From Pogona vitticeps (taxonomy: Eukaryota; Chordata; Lepidosauria; Squamata; Agamidae), in the NCBI RefSeq assembly GCF_051106095.1, contig NC_135783.1:195684947-195748946 (forward strand): a DNA stretch of 64,000 nucleotides, in the 5' to 3' direction. Positions within the stretch are counted from its first letter, which is position 1. Each line of letters opens with the position of its first letter. Below, one piece after another: positions 62,001 to 64,000 of the stretch. The translations under genes were made by a program, and so were the position numbers. The notes beneath the pieces are model-generated. The model made no database searches and was not told the DNA's origin. It was given only the letters and a program-made list of their open reading frames with translations.

Positions 62001-63359
62001 AGGAGGCGTTTCTCACAGTCCTGCCTCCCTGATAGGGGTGCTTGGTGGGGACACGGGAGAGGGCCTTCTCAGTGGCTGCTCCCAGACTCTGAAAGCCCTT
62101 CCCACAGGAAGCTAGATGGGCCCCATCATTGCTGTTCTTCCACAAGCAGGCAAAGACCTTTCTGTTCAGACAGGCTTTTCTTTAGTGACTGGCAGTCTGA
62201 GAGGGGTTCTTCAAATTGGATTGTTGTGCTCTGTTGCTTTTAAATGTGCTTTTAGTATTGATTTTATTTACCATTTTCATATGATACGTGTTTAATTCTT
62301 TTAAAATATTTGTATATTTACAGTTTTTAGCTTTTAAATACCATCCTTTTAATGTTGTAAGCCACCTTGGGTCCTTTTAAGGAGAATGGTGGGGTAAAAA
62401 TATTTTTAATTAATTAATTAATTAACACACTTTTAGTTCTGCAGTGTTAGAAGGCTTGATTTATACATTGCTTCTTGGTTATTTGTTTCAATGAATAGTG
62501 CAAGCATGTTTGAGTAGTATAACTATCAATTATCTTGTTAAAATTGTAAGCACTGTAGTAGCTGAAAAACAATGTTTGTGTAATTATCTCGATAGAGACA
62601 TCACATTGGTGACCGTAGCCTCTCCCTGTGTAACATGTTTTTGGATGAAATGGCTAAGCAGGCTCGAAATCTTATCACTGATATTTGCACAGAGCAATGT
62701 ACATTGAGTGACCAGGTGAGAATTTAATTTTTATCTCAACAACCAGTGCCCCTCCCAATCCTAAGTGTACGTTGCTGAAGCAAGTACATATTTGTATTCA
62801 GTGTAGACCTTCCTTTCTTCATTTCTCACCCGTTCCTCTGTTTTACATTTGCCTGTTTTTGGATTGCAATCTCCTTGTGTTATAGATTGCTCCTCTTAAT
62901 TTTTTGTAAAGTTGCCATAGATGGATGGACAGACAGATAGAGAGATAGATCTCTCATAAGGCATCTACTACTGCTCACTTTAACAAAGCTGAACAGTAAC
63001 TGTTCTTAAATCATTCAACTTCCAGCTAGGCAGTATTGCCACTGCTGCACAGTTTGCAAATATGTAAAATATTGGGAATTGTAACATTTCCTAAATGTTT
63101 AAAATGGAAAATGAGGCTTACAGTATAAAGTCCAATATGTTAAATGGCTGTTAGTATTAGTATTTTGTGAACTGTAACTGTTTTGAAACTAATGGCTGAT
63201 ATGTTTTCTTTTCTTTAAGTTGCTGCCAAAGCATTGTGCCAAAACTATCAGTCAAGCAGTCAACAAAAAGTCAAAAAAACAGACGGGTAAGAAAGGAGAG
63301 CCAGAAAGGGAAAAACCAGGAGTAGAAAGCATGAGAAAAAACAGGCTGGTGGTGACAAA
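6599..63359 (+). CDS. NCKAP1: NCKAP1, Nck-associated protein 1 (exons 1-19, gene continues off the right edge)
   Basis: NCKAP1 (NAP1/HEM2) is a large helical scaffold of the WAVE regulatory complex; it pairs with CYFIP1/2 and holds WAVE inactive until Rac1 triggers Arp2/3 actin branching at the leading edge. That role is family knowledge. The sequence shows 19 constitutive coding exons that join in frame into about 673 residues, from [16 protein letters not shown] to a lysine-rich stretch ([18 protein letters not shown]) and ending near NRLVVT. I recognise this as near identical to the human protein from memory. Every intron has GT and AG ends. The start at 6599 is the first ATG that opens the conserved N-terminus and has A at -3. 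The family is about 1,128 residues, so some 40% is outside. The coding sequence shows no damage, whereas most introns are filled with transposons. A microexon gives a second isoform. Confidence 0.97.
7430..7484. repeat. Short hairpin-forming inverted repeat in intron 1
   Basis: Arms gtggcatactcttgaggt and acctcagagtatgccac pair over 17 bp with one bulged base. The 20-nt loop contains a second small stem (tgag/ctca). It is 55 nt in all and lies 724 nt after exon 1. It could be a MITE relic or a pre-miRNA-like stem; size alone does not decide. Confidence 0.6.
8257..8522. repeat. Near-perfect long inverted repeat (129-bp arms, 7-nt loop)
   Basis: The left arm (8257-8385) and right arm (8393-8522) are reverse complements around the loop tatcatt. 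By eye they differ at two single positions in the inner 110 bp plus small changes at the outer ends. No terminal transposon motif or target duplication is obvious. A transcript through it would fold into a long stem. It lies in NCKAP1 intron 1. Confidence 0.9.
9787..9843. repeat. GATTTAAATC-type short palindromic repeat, copy 1
   Basis: The segment ggtgtataaaaatcagtgat followed by aaattgatttaaatcatt matches three other copies in the window (13143, 19163, 27784). Its ends mirror the GGTGGATTTGATTTAAATCA and AATCATTGATTTTTATCCA ends of those copies. It is probably a MITE of unknown superfamily. Confidence 0.55.
10000..10125 (+). repeat. tRNA-type SINE
   Basis: It begins tgctggatagctcagtgctt (A-box like), continues agccagaggttggaagttca (weakened B box) and ends with a gatgatgagggtgatgatgg tail. 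The same layout recurs at 57565. It is followed at about 10128-10185 by a minus-strand scrap resembling a BovB/Sauria 3' tail. Confidence 0.7.
11563..11812. mobile_element. hAT-type MITE with 8-bp TSD TTCTAAGG
   Basis: The 250-bp element begins cagtattcccccaacctttt and ends accggggttgatgacctctg, and is flanked by perfect TTCTAAGG copies (11555-11562 and 11813-11820). It is non-coding. Terminal sequence and 8-bp duplication fit the hAT superfamily. Confidence 0.8.
11821..11949. mobile_element. Second hAT-type MITE directly abutting the first
   Basis: The 129-bp element begins cactggttcccagccttggg and ends aaggttgggaactaccg, giving about 17-bp terminal inverted repeats. Its flanks TTCTAAGG and CTCTAAGA agree at six of eight bases, fitting an older target duplication. 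Confidence 0.7.
12567..12735. repeat. TTAAAGACTTCC-type repeat, copy 1
   Basis: The core cagtaattaaagacttccta followed by tgtcccatgg matches 30240-30420 closely and the right arm of the palindrome at 36273-36382. It is probably a degraded palindromic MITE. I cannot name its superfamily. Confidence 0.5.
13143..13199. repeat. GATTTAAATC-type short palindromic repeat, copy 2
   Basis: It runs from gagtggatttgatttaaata to aattgatttttatccattct, with inverted ends. It matches the copies at 9787, 19163 and 27784. Confidence 0.55.
13300..13505 (-). repeat. SINE remnant, minus strand
   Basis: Read on the minus strand, a B-box like ggagttggaagttcaactcc is followed by agaagggaatggtaagccac and a ctagaaaaccctggacaagg tail. 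This is the order seen in squamate SINEs with a BovB-related 3' end. It is heavily worn. Confidence 0.5.
13715..14395. mobile_element. Mariner-type MITE, right part, with GC-rich repeated cargo
   Basis: The right end tcgtaagtcgagggttgactg is followed by TA and resembles the termini of the 'clear strand' MITEs at 28822 and 52155. The interior holds three same-orientation units of about 120 bp (around 13850, 13968 and 14093), each a palindrome of the type gagctctcaaagggctt..aagccctttgaaagctc. No matching left terminus is seen, so the copy is truncated. The long frames on both strands here reflect GC content, not genes. Confidence 0.65.
15300..15500. repeat. TTAAAGACTTCC-type palindromic repeat, copy 2
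   Basis: The arms ggggaaacctttaataac and ggttattaaaggccttcccc face each other across about 70 bp. They match the arms of the hairpin at 36273-36382. Coding content is absent. Confidence 0.5.
15613..16894 (-). mobile_element. Near full-length mariner DNA transposon
   Basis: The 1.28-kb element has inverted ends: left cgaggcagtgctgataagta, and on the other strand right tgggggtgctgataattatt, each next to TA. The inverted repeat extends about 40 bp inward with mismatches (ttgagcc, cagaaaaaaa, ggaagct). It carries a transposase gene on the minus strand. Length, ends, TA target and protein all fit the mariner branch of Tc1/mariner. Confidence 0.9.
15681..16737 (-). pseudogene. Mariner transposase pseudogene
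   Basis: From [13 protein letters not shown] at 16737 to LEEYVE-stop at 15681 the fragments give a typical mariner transposase of about 345 residues. A helix-turn-helix region ([20 protein letters not shown]) is followed by the catalytic core. The frame is broken by a stop near 16613 and a shift near 16320, and another near 16160. The catalytic triad is lost at two of three places: the first motif reads [11 protein letters not shown] (D to N), the second keeps LLHD, and the third reads LAPSEYYLF (D to E). It is therefore inactive by several routes. Confidence 0.9.
16978..17407. mobile_element. Mariner-type MITE family A (CAGTGGTGCCTCGCTTAACG), copy 1
   Basis: The 430-bp element has ends CGGTGGTGCCCC and GGGGCACCACTG, flanked by TA on both sides. 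The interior is itself largely palindromic and rich in atagcg/cgctat words, with a central gcggccattttg block. It is non-coding. Seven further whole or partial copies lie in this window. Confidence 0.8.
17497..17841. mobile_element. Mariner-type MITE family B (CAGTGGGGTCTCGACTTACG), copy 1
   Basis: Ends cagtggggtctcgacttacg and aagccgagacctcactg are inverted repeats; TA follows the right end. The interior has tandem words cgacttacgaac and a cccctctagtggcagaag motif shared with other copies. It is non-coding. Confidence 0.8.
18314..18331 (+). CDS. NCKAP1: NCKAP1 cassette microexon, QGQVWK
   Basis: This 18-nt exon is preceded by a pyrimidine tract ending cttccccag and followed by gtttgc. It encodes QGQVWK in phase 0, so it can be added between residues 36 and 37 or skipped without changing frame. 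From memory, the longer human NCKAP1 isoform (1,134 against 1,128 residues) carries these six residues at this place. A UGC triplet lies 8 to 10 nt upstream of the acceptor G, the kind of signal known for SRRM4/nSR100-driven neuronal microexons. Neural use here is inference. Confidence 0.85.
19163..19262. repeat. GATTTAAATC-type short palindromic repeat, copy 3
   Basis: It runs from tacagtaatttttaaaaa to tctgatttaaatcaaatccg and carries four gatttaaat words. Its right end is the reverse complement of the left end of the copy at 27784. Confidence 0.55.
19914..20024 (+). CDS. NCKAP1: NCKAP1 exon 2, residues 37-73
   Basis: The exon encodes [16 protein letters not shown] through AVETRNNN. The acceptor is ttccatag and the donor is gtaagt; both ends are phase 0. 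It follows a 13.2-kb first intron that contains the microexon. Confidence 0.96.
20925..21179. mobile_element. hAT-type MITE with 8-bp TSD TTTTAGAG
   Basis: The 255-bp element begins ctgggctctccaaactacag and ends aagcgtttggagacccctg. Perfect TTTTAGAG copies flank it (20917-20924 and 21180-21187). Inverted ends plus the 8-bp duplication place it in hAT. The interior carries a TG-rich microsatellite near 21047-21070. Confidence 0.85.
21280..21572. mobile_element. hAT-type MITE with CA-rich interior
   Basis: It begins caggggtccccaacccccgg and ends gaaaaggttggggacc. The flanks ttctagtc and atctagtc agree at seven of eight bases. The interior is a CA/CCCA-rich imperfect tandem region. It resembles the element at 11563 in its ccgtgg/ccggg blocks, so the two may be subfamilies. 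Confidence 0.75.
22342..22620. mobile_element. Mariner-type MITE family C (CCGTGTTTCCCCGAAAATAA), copy 1
   Basis: Ends ccctgtttccctcaaaataa and cttattttcggagaaacacg are inverted. The interior repeats aataagccct several times. Two more copies lie at 29781 and 41519. Confidence 0.75.
23128..23941. mobile_element. Mariner-type MITE family A, long form
   Basis: The 814-bp copy is flanked by TA and begins cagtggtgcctcgcttagtg, ending cgaggcaccactg. It consists of two roughly mirror-image halves: the block around 23270-23450 recurs inverted around 23500-23640. It therefore looks like a fold-back version of the 425-bp form. It is non-coding. Confidence 0.8.
24425..24921. mobile_element. MITE family D (tatataagatgcccgcccca) with GC-rich cargo
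   Basis: Left end ttttccatatataagatgcc and right end tattgtcttatgcagtaac are related inverted ends, and an inner tatgtataagacaaccctca repeats the left motif. Between them lie about 350 bp of GC-rich, CAG/GGC-rich sequence with internal repeats (ctcatggctgcccattgact at 24507 and ctcatggctgctcattgact at 24681). A mariner-type element is likely. Confidence 0.6.
25186..25604. mobile_element. Mariner-type MITE family A, copy 3
   Basis: It begins cagtggtgcctcgcattacg and ends gcggggcacaactg. The flanking dinucleotides are CA/CA, not TA, so the flanks have mutated or the target differed. The interior has the family's agggcggccatttt and gatcgcaaaaacg blocks. Confidence 0.75.
25877..26717. mobile_element. 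Mariner-type MITE family B, long form
   Basis: It begins cagtagtgccttggcttacg after TA and ends cgtaagtcaagtcactactg. The interior includes gtcctctaccactagggggg, a purine-rich block, and an AAAC-rich stretch around 26290-26440. At 841 bp it is longer than the other family B copies. It is non-coding. Confidence 0.7.
27350..27774. mobile_element. Mariner-type MITE family A, copy 4
   Basis: This 425-bp copy has perfect TA flanks, begins cagtggtgcctcgcttaacg and ends gcggggcaccactg. Almost the whole element is palindromic, with an intense CpG-rich centre (27500-27610). It is among the least worn copies, suggesting a fairly recent insertion. Confidence 0.85.
27784..27878. repeat. GATTTAAATC-type short palindromic repeat, copy 4
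   Basis: It runs from ggcatggtggatttgattta to attgattttttaaatcgact. It lies only 10 bp from the family A MITE on its left. Confidence 0.55.
27885..28075. repeat. Old SINE-like remnant
   Basis: The stretch cagcaaccatgtgatgtagg, then a worn ctgggtctcacagttcttaa resembles a CORE-SINE-like squamate repeat in which a gtgaggtaggt block is followed by a tRNA-like B box. Similarity is weak and was judged by eye. Confidence 0.35.
28822..29093. mobile_element. Mariner-type MITE family B, short form
   Basis: The 272-bp copy is flanked by TA, begins cagtggaccctcgacttaca and ends gtagagggtccactg. The tandem word cgacttacagac recurs inside. It is non-coding. Confidence 0.8.
29255..29757 (+). repeat. tRNA-type SINE split by a hAT MITE
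   Basis: The SINE head tgctggataactcagtgg (29258-29275) and body gtttggatatctggctgaga..ccacaattctaag (from 29642) are separated by a 361-bp insertion. Both parts match the SINEs at 10000 and 57565 in order and spacing. Confidence 0.7.
29276..29636. mobile_element. hAT-type MITE inserted in a SINE, TSD CTCAGTGG
   Basis: The insertion starts tagagataggggtattcgta and ends aaaatacccccatctcta, giving inverted ends. It is flanked by perfect CTCAGTGG copies (29268-29275 and 29637-29644). It is non-coding. The 8-bp duplication fits hAT. Confidence 0.8.
29781..30029. mobile_element. Mariner-type MITE family C, copy 2
   Basis: The 249-bp copy sits between TA and TA, starting ccctgtttccccaaaaataa and ending tattttcggggaaacacga. 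It is shorter than the copy at 22342, lacking part of the middle. Confidence 0.8.
30227..30420. repeat. TTAAAGACTTCC-type repeat, copy 3
   Basis: The block cagttttcagtaattaataa followed by tctatcccatgga aligns by eye with 12567-12735 over about 150 bp. It directly precedes a family A MITE. Confidence 0.5.
30453..30885. mobile_element. Mariner-type MITE family A, copy 5
   Basis: The 433-bp copy begins cagtggtgcctcgcttgacg and ends gtgaggcaccactg; its right flank is TA and its left TG. It aligns closely with the copy at 54393 in the opposite direction. Confidence 0.8.
33228..33320 (+). CDS. NCKAP1: NCKAP1 exon 3, residues 74-104
   Basis: The exon encodes [16 protein letters not shown] through DVMEFK. 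The acceptor is catttacag and the donor is gtaagg, phase 0 at both ends. It opens a cluster of exons after the 13.2-kb second intron. Confidence 0.96.
33559..33615 (+). CDS. NCKAP1: NCKAP1 exon 4, residues 105-123
   Basis: This 57-nt exon encodes [19 protein letters not shown]. The acceptor is ctcctaag and the donor gtaagt, phase 0. It is 238 nt downstream of exon 3. Confidence 0.96.
34443..35120 (-). other. Unexplained 225-codon open frame in intron 4
   Basis: A minus-strand frame stays open for 225 codons in AT-rich intron DNA, ending ten bases before the exon 5 acceptor region. The translation is cysteine- and histidine-rich in places (HTHTQTQK from a microsatellite) and shows no domain I recognise. 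No promoter or splice context supports a gene. Chance is the default reading. Confidence 0.2.
35127..35269 (+). CDS. NCKAP1: NCKAP1 exon 5, residues 124-170 plus two bases
   Basis: The exon encodes [17 protein letters not shown] through YAHEMTHGA, then two bases of a split serine codon. The acceptor is cacttgtag and the donor gtaaaa. The next intron is only 84 nt, the shortest in the window. Confidence 0.96.
35354..35444 (+). CDS. NCKAP1: NCKAP1 exon 6, residues 171-201
   Basis: The first base completes the split serine; the rest encodes [17 protein letters not shown] through VPHSK. The acceptor is tttctttag and the donor gtatgt, leaving phase 0. Confidence 0.96.
35765..36170 (-). repeat. 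L2-like LINE remnant, minus strand
   Basis: The order of blocks gagctcctgttgtttcaatg, cattccacatggtggtggga and agaagaaggtggtctctcag mirrors, in reverse, the LINE 3' region seen at 61845-62425. It is old and non-coding. Confidence 0.5.
36273..36382. repeat. Palindromic repeat (TTAAAGACTTCC-type), copy 4
   Basis: Left arm gcaggacaggagggggaaat..accaaaaatt pairs with right arm aatttttggtagttaaagac..cctgtcttgcaactgc, about 38 bp each with few mismatches, around a 27-nt loop. It is the clearest member of its family and would make a stable stem in RNA. Confidence 0.7.
37487..37624 (+). CDS. NCKAP1: NCKAP1 exon 7, residues 202-247
   Basis: The 138-nt exon encodes [17 protein letters not shown] through LNPAQSDT. 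The acceptor is ttctctag and the donor gtatga, phase 0 at both ends. Confidence 0.96.
37745..37870 (-). repeat. LINE 3' tail fragment, minus strand
   Basis: The text ggccacctttctcccaataa followed by gggacccaaagcagctcaca is the reverse complement of the gccaccttgggtcc tail found at 62355-62400. It is a truncated L2-like tail. Confidence 0.55.
37938..38045 (-). repeat. (TTTA)n microsatellite with LINE tail
   Basis: About 18 uninterrupted TTTA units (37938-38010) are followed by acttatatgccgcccacact, the end of a CR1/L2-type LINE on the minus strand. The tetranucleotide is the expanded 3' tail of that LINE. Confidence 0.7.
38860..39420 (-). repeat. L2-like LINE remnant interrupted by a hAT MITE
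   Basis: The blocks atacttcccagttggcatat, aggccattccatgcaggag and gggctaccactgaaaaggct follow the minus-strand order of the same LINE type as 35765-36170. A 138-bp MITE splits it at 39148. Confidence 0.5.
39148..39285. mobile_element. hAT-type MITE inside the LINE remnant
   Basis: The element begins cagtgttccctctaggtttc and ends gcttagagggaacatta, giving about 14-bp inverted ends. The flanks tgcaggag and cacaggag agree at six of eight bases. It is non-coding. Confidence 0.7.
39700..40760 (+). mobile_element. BovB/RTE-type LINE, 3' part, inactive
   Basis: The segment encodes pieces of an RTE reverse transcriptase: [17 protein letters not shown] (39815-39870), then [18 protein letters not shown] and [12 protein letters not shown] (40080-40197). 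A worn continuation (around 40250-40680) includes the SLYAKH and [10 protein letters not shown] regions. It ends with the BovB-like tail tcatcataagtcagaaacaa followed by cttgatggcgcataacaaca. The reading frame is broken by stops (for example after VQAGF at 40198) and shifts, and the 5' part is missing. BovB is common in squamates, and its tail is shared with the SINE at 5494. Confidence 0.85.
41095..41143 (+). CDS. NCKAP1: NCKAP1 exon 8, residues 248-263 plus one base
   Basis: This 49-nt exon encodes [16 protein letters not shown] and one base of a phenylalanine codon. The acceptor is ataaacag, with a weak purine-rich upstream tract, and the donor is gtaagt. Confidence 0.95.
41519..41748. mobile_element. 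Mariner-type MITE family C, copy 3
   Basis: This 230-bp copy lies between TA and TA in the opposite orientation to the copies at 22342 and 29781. It begins ttgtgtttccccgaaaataa and ends tgacggggaaacatgg. Confidence 0.8.
42478..42634 (+). CDS. NCKAP1: NCKAP1 exon 9, residues 264-315 plus two bases
   Basis: The exon encodes [17 protein letters not shown] through EDLFVNIR and two bases of a glycine codon. The acceptor is cttccaaag and the donor gtacag. Confidence 0.96.
43818..43874 (+). CDS. NCKAP1: NCKAP1 exon 10, residues 316-334 plus two bases
   Basis: The first base completes the glycine; the rest encodes [18 protein letters not shown] and two bases of an alanine codon. The acceptor is catttgcag and the donor gtgagt. 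Confidence 0.95.
45036..45132 (+). CDS. NCKAP1: NCKAP1 exon 11, residues 335-367
   Basis: The first base completes alanine; the exon then encodes [17 protein letters not shown] through PGLLGPK. The acceptor is aaaaacag and the donor gtaaat, leaving phase 0. Confidence 0.95.
45288..45394 (+). CDS. NCKAP1: NCKAP1 exon 12, residues 368-402 plus two bases
   Basis: The exon encodes [17 protein letters not shown] through SADDFID and two bases of a lysine codon. The acceptor is tctctgcag and the donor gtacgt. The 8.2-kb intron that follows holds the Gypsy fossil. Confidence 0.95.
46643..47511. mobile_element. Mariner-type MITE family A, left part, with GC-rich cargo
   Basis: After TA it begins cagtggtgcctcgcaagacg and follows the long family A form (23128) for about 110 bp. 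A GC-rich interior follows, which includes two 57-bp direct repeats (47319-47375 and 47444-47500, both with tttgccagccacgtg). It then stops abruptly at the edge of the Gypsy fossil. No matching right terminus of the same long form follows, so the copy is truncated. Confidence 0.65.
47512..51712 (-). mobile_element. Ty3/Gypsy fossil with Gmr1-like domain order, broken
   Basis: Reading right to left the parts are: an N-terminal gag region with a charged coiled-coil-like stretch (51685-51131), gag proper (51248-49932), an aspartic protease with the LLDTGCS motif (near 49780), the integrase zinc-finger region (about 49285-49155), the integrase core with DIVGPL and LTDQGSNF (about 49100-48870) continuing through [12 protein letters not shown] (near 48800), and the GPY module (WQGPYKVL near 48390). 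Reverse transcriptase follows, with FCIDFRKVN (near 47890) and [10 protein letters not shown] (near 47590). Integrase upstream of RT is the copia-like order known for Gmr1-like Gypsy elements. No LTRs were found, RNase H is missing, and the coding parts have roughly half a dozen breaks. Confidence 0.85.
51713..52120. mobile_element. Mariner-type MITE family A, copy lacking its left tip
   Basis: It aligns with the 425-bp form from about base 25 onward and ends gttaagcgaggcaccactg before TA. The missing tip lies exactly where the Gypsy fossil stops, so that junction formed by insertion or deletion in this copy. Confidence 0.75.
52155..52665. mobile_element. Mariner-type MITE family B, copy 4
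   Basis: The 511-bp copy lies between TA and TA, begins cagtggggtcttgacttgag and ends taagtcaagaccccactg. It carries cgaccactagagggggatat, shared with other family B copies. It is only 34 bp from the family A copy on its left. Confidence 0.8.
52666..53606 (+). other. End of intron 12
   Basis: This 940-bp AT-rich stretch leads to exon 13 and shows nothing recognisable beyond its pyrimidine-rich acceptor region. The frame 53407-53811 merely runs through exon 13. Confidence 0.6.
53607..53739 (+). CDS. NCKAP1: NCKAP1 exon 13, residues 403-447
   Basis: The first base completes lysine; the exon encodes [18 protein letters not shown] through VVLNELVQ. The acceptor is gttctcaag and the donor gtgagt. 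Confidence 0.95.
54036..54048 (+). promoter_or_regulatory. Candidate CTCF site in intron 13
   Basis: The 13 bases ccactagatggcg fit the core CTCF consensus CCASYAGRKGGCR at every position, in a context (agtgg before it) that is also favourable. It does not lie in a recognised MITE. A sequence match alone does not show binding. Confidence 0.4.
54393..54817. mobile_element. Mariner-type MITE family A, copy 8
   Basis: The 425-bp copy lies between TA and TA, begins cagtggtgactcgcttaacg and ends caagcaaggcaccactg. It carries the gcggccatttt-type centre in inverted orientation relative to 30453. Confidence 0.85.
55298..55379 (+). CDS. NCKAP1: NCKAP1 exon 14, residues 448-474 plus one base
   Basis: The exon encodes [16 protein letters not shown] through SLSVKQ and one base of a valine codon. 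The acceptor is aatttctag and the donor gtaaat. Confidence 0.95.
56292..56350 (+). CDS. NCKAP1: NCKAP1 exon 15, residues 475-494
   Basis: Two bases complete valine; the exon encodes [19 protein letters not shown]. The acceptor is ctgatgcag and the donor gtaaga. Confidence 0.95.
56613..57334. mobile_element. Mariner-type MITE (tttttcgctccataagacgc) carrying a chain of palindromes
   Basis: Between TA and TA the element begins ctgtatttttcgctccataa and ends gagcaaaaaaaatacgg. Terminal motifs for gctccataagacgcac recur inside at 56640 and 57262. From 56763 to 57260 it carries GC-rich units in alternating orientation (for example agaagctggcgatttcgcc at 57028 and its inverse at 56976). The overlapping long frames are by-products of this GC content. 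Confidence 0.8.
57565..57715 (+). repeat. tRNA-type SINE
   Basis: It begins ttgatagctcagtggtttaa (A-box like), continues gagccagaggttggaggttt (B-box region) and ends with a tctaagatgatgagagtgat tail. It is the best preserved of its family here together with 10000. Confidence 0.75.
58033..58690 (-). repeat. CR1 LINE 3' end, minus strand
   Basis: On the minus strand the translation [18 protein letters not shown] followed by [20 protein letters not shown] (58417-58230) is the C-terminal end of a CR1-type ORF2. It ends at tccaactccatttttctatgattcta, the usual CR1 terminus, which by position lies near 58033. The copy is 5' truncated and its frame is broken by substitutions and shifts. Confidence 0.8.
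58691..59984 (+). other. Intron 15, middle part
   Basis: No gene, RNA or repeat family is recognisable between the CR1 tail and the L2-like tail. The same holds for introns 13 and 14 outside the listed MITE, and for introns 16 and 18. Confidence 0.55.
59985..60245 (+). repeat. L2-like LINE 3' tail
   Basis: The end of an ORF reading KTWLFSLGF resembles the LKTYLFRQAF terminus of squamate L2-like ORFs. It is followed by ataaataagtaaataaac. It lies just upstream of exon 16. Confidence 0.5.
60306..60451 (+). CDS. NCKAP1: NCKAP1 exon 16, residues 495-542 plus two bases
   Basis: The exon encodes [18 protein letters not shown] through ETSDLSIF and two bases of a cysteine codon. The acceptor is ccctcag and the donor gtaagt. 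Confidence 0.95.
61249..61381 (+). CDS. NCKAP1: NCKAP1 exon 17, residues 543-587
   Basis: The first base completes cysteine; the exon encodes [17 protein letters not shown] through HELCPEE. The acceptor is ttgaacag and the donor gtaata. Confidence 0.95.
61845..62430 (+). repeat. L2-like LINE 3' end
   Basis: The text aactcgactggctgctgatcc-like (61860) through tataaagccctaaatggcct, ggagagggccttctcagtgg-like, and gacctttctgttcagacagg corresponds to the C-terminal ORF part of L2-type LINEs. It is followed by the tail gtaagccaccttgggtcctt and (TTAA)n. It is worn and non-functional. Confidence 0.65.
62596..62715 (+). CDS. NCKAP1: NCKAP1 exon 18, residues 588-627
   Basis: The exon encodes [17 protein letters not shown] through [10 protein letters not shown]. 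The donor is gtgaga. The acceptor, attatctcgatag, has a poor pyrimidine tract, but reading frame and conservation leave little doubt about the boundary. Confidence 0.95.
63220..63359 (+). CDS. NCKAP1: NCKAP1 exon 19, residues 628-673 plus two bases
   Basis: The exon encodes [17 protein letters not shown], a lysine-rich stretch, and [12 protein letters not shown], ending inside a codon at donor gtgagt. It is the last exon visible. The intron behind it contains a Gypsy fragment that runs off the edge. Confidence 0.95.
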
Positions 63360-63509
63360 GTGAGTAATTTTTAACTCTGTTAATGCTTAGGTGTACGTAT
63401 CTTCTGTCTCTGCTGAATTTCAGTTAACAGCCATTCTTTTAAAGTCAGTTTAATTGGTGTTACAGATTTTTTGTTTTTTAAACAAAGTTTATTAAATGCT
63501 TTTGGAAAA

Positions 63510-64000
63510 GACTACAATAAATTCCAGTACCGGGCTCTCCTTTTCCCCAAATAAAGTACGAGACGATTTTAACTCCAACTTTTGTTATTGATTTATTAAA
63601 GGGGATATGGGGATAGAAACATCAACTTGAGGAACCAATAACTTATCTTGCGGCGGTAACCGTGCTCGCAAGGGCGTCCATGAACTTGTTACAAACGGGT
63701 TTAACTCTTTTAAGTCCCAAGGTCCTGACAAAACCTTTTCTGTCACTTGGGGTTCAGGTTCATCAACCTCTGGAGTCAGAAGTGGGAGGGTCTCCTCATC
63801 CCCTGTCCATCCCCAAACCGGGGATCGTTCTCCCAGGGTATCCAACCACGGTCCGGGAAACAGCCCATCTTCCAGAGCTCCTCCAGATGCCATACCCTTT
63901 TCGCCTCCTGTTCTCTGGCAATCCACTCCTTCTCCTCTCTAATATGTCTCCTCCACTCCTTTGTCTCGGTTTCTCCCCAGTACGAAGGTCTTTGAGGCAG
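63510..64000 (-). mobile_element. Second Gmr1-like Gypsy fossil, cut by the right edge
   Basis: The translation around 63926-63585 (GALEDGLFPGPW, ETLPLLTPEVDEPEP, LNPFVTSSWTPL) aligns with the gag N-terminal region of the element at 47512-51712. So does RPSYWGETETKEWRR near 63970. Both copies are in the same orientation; the matching stretch of the first is about 50870-51360. Protein similarity by eye is roughly half, so these are different subfamilies, not a recent duplication. The 3' side of the element ends at about 63510. It is broken. Confidence 0.8.

Overview
The window is vertebrate nuclear DNA, almost certainly from a squamate reptile. The only host gene I can support is NCKAP1 (NAP1/HEM2, a WAVE regulatory complex subunit) on the + strand. 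It starts at 6599 in a CpG island. Nineteen constitutive coding exons, to about residue 673 of roughly 1,128, lie before the right edge, and the rest of the gene is outside. All exon joins keep frame and have GT..AG ends. An 18-nt cassette microexon (18314-18331, QGQVWK) sits in intron 1 and matches the longer vertebrate isoform as I remember it. The squamate call rests on the repeats: BovB/RTE LINE, SINEs with a BovB-like tail, CR1 and L2-type LINE tails, DIRS and Ty3/Gypsy fossils, many TA-flanked mariner-type MITEs and 8-bp-TSD hAT MITEs. The species cannot be fixed from sequence reading alone.

Layout. 1-3725: a broken DIRS-like retroelement (minus strand), with a 480-bp solo LTR inserted in its reverse transcriptase region. 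3770-6075: an interspersed repeat and two tRNA-type SINEs in otherwise anonymous DNA. 6040-7420: CpG island, promoter, 5' UTR and exon 1. Intron 1 (6707-19913) holds two hairpin-forming inverted repeats, hAT MITEs, a near full-length dead mariner, GC-rich MITE cargo and the microexon. Intron 2 (20025-33227) is packed with mariner-type and hAT MITEs. 33228-45394 carries exons 3-12 with L2-like and BovB remnants. Intron 12 (45395-53606) holds a broken Ty3/Gypsy element whose integrase lies upstream of its reverse transcriptase (Gmr1-like order), flanked by MITE pieces. 53607-63359 carries exons 13-19 with more MITEs, CR1 and L2 tails. 63510-64000 begins a second fossil of the same Gypsy group.

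How it works together: the exons make the N-terminal part of one actin-regulatory scaffold protein; everything else I can recognise is regulatory DNA or transposon-derived. I see no second intact host gene, no structural RNA gene, and no convincing undescribed multi-gene system. The most unusual items are the near-perfect 129-bp-arm inverted repeat at 8257-8522, the microexon with its UGC signal, the Gmr1-like domain order, and mariner-type MITEs carrying chains of GC-rich palindromes.
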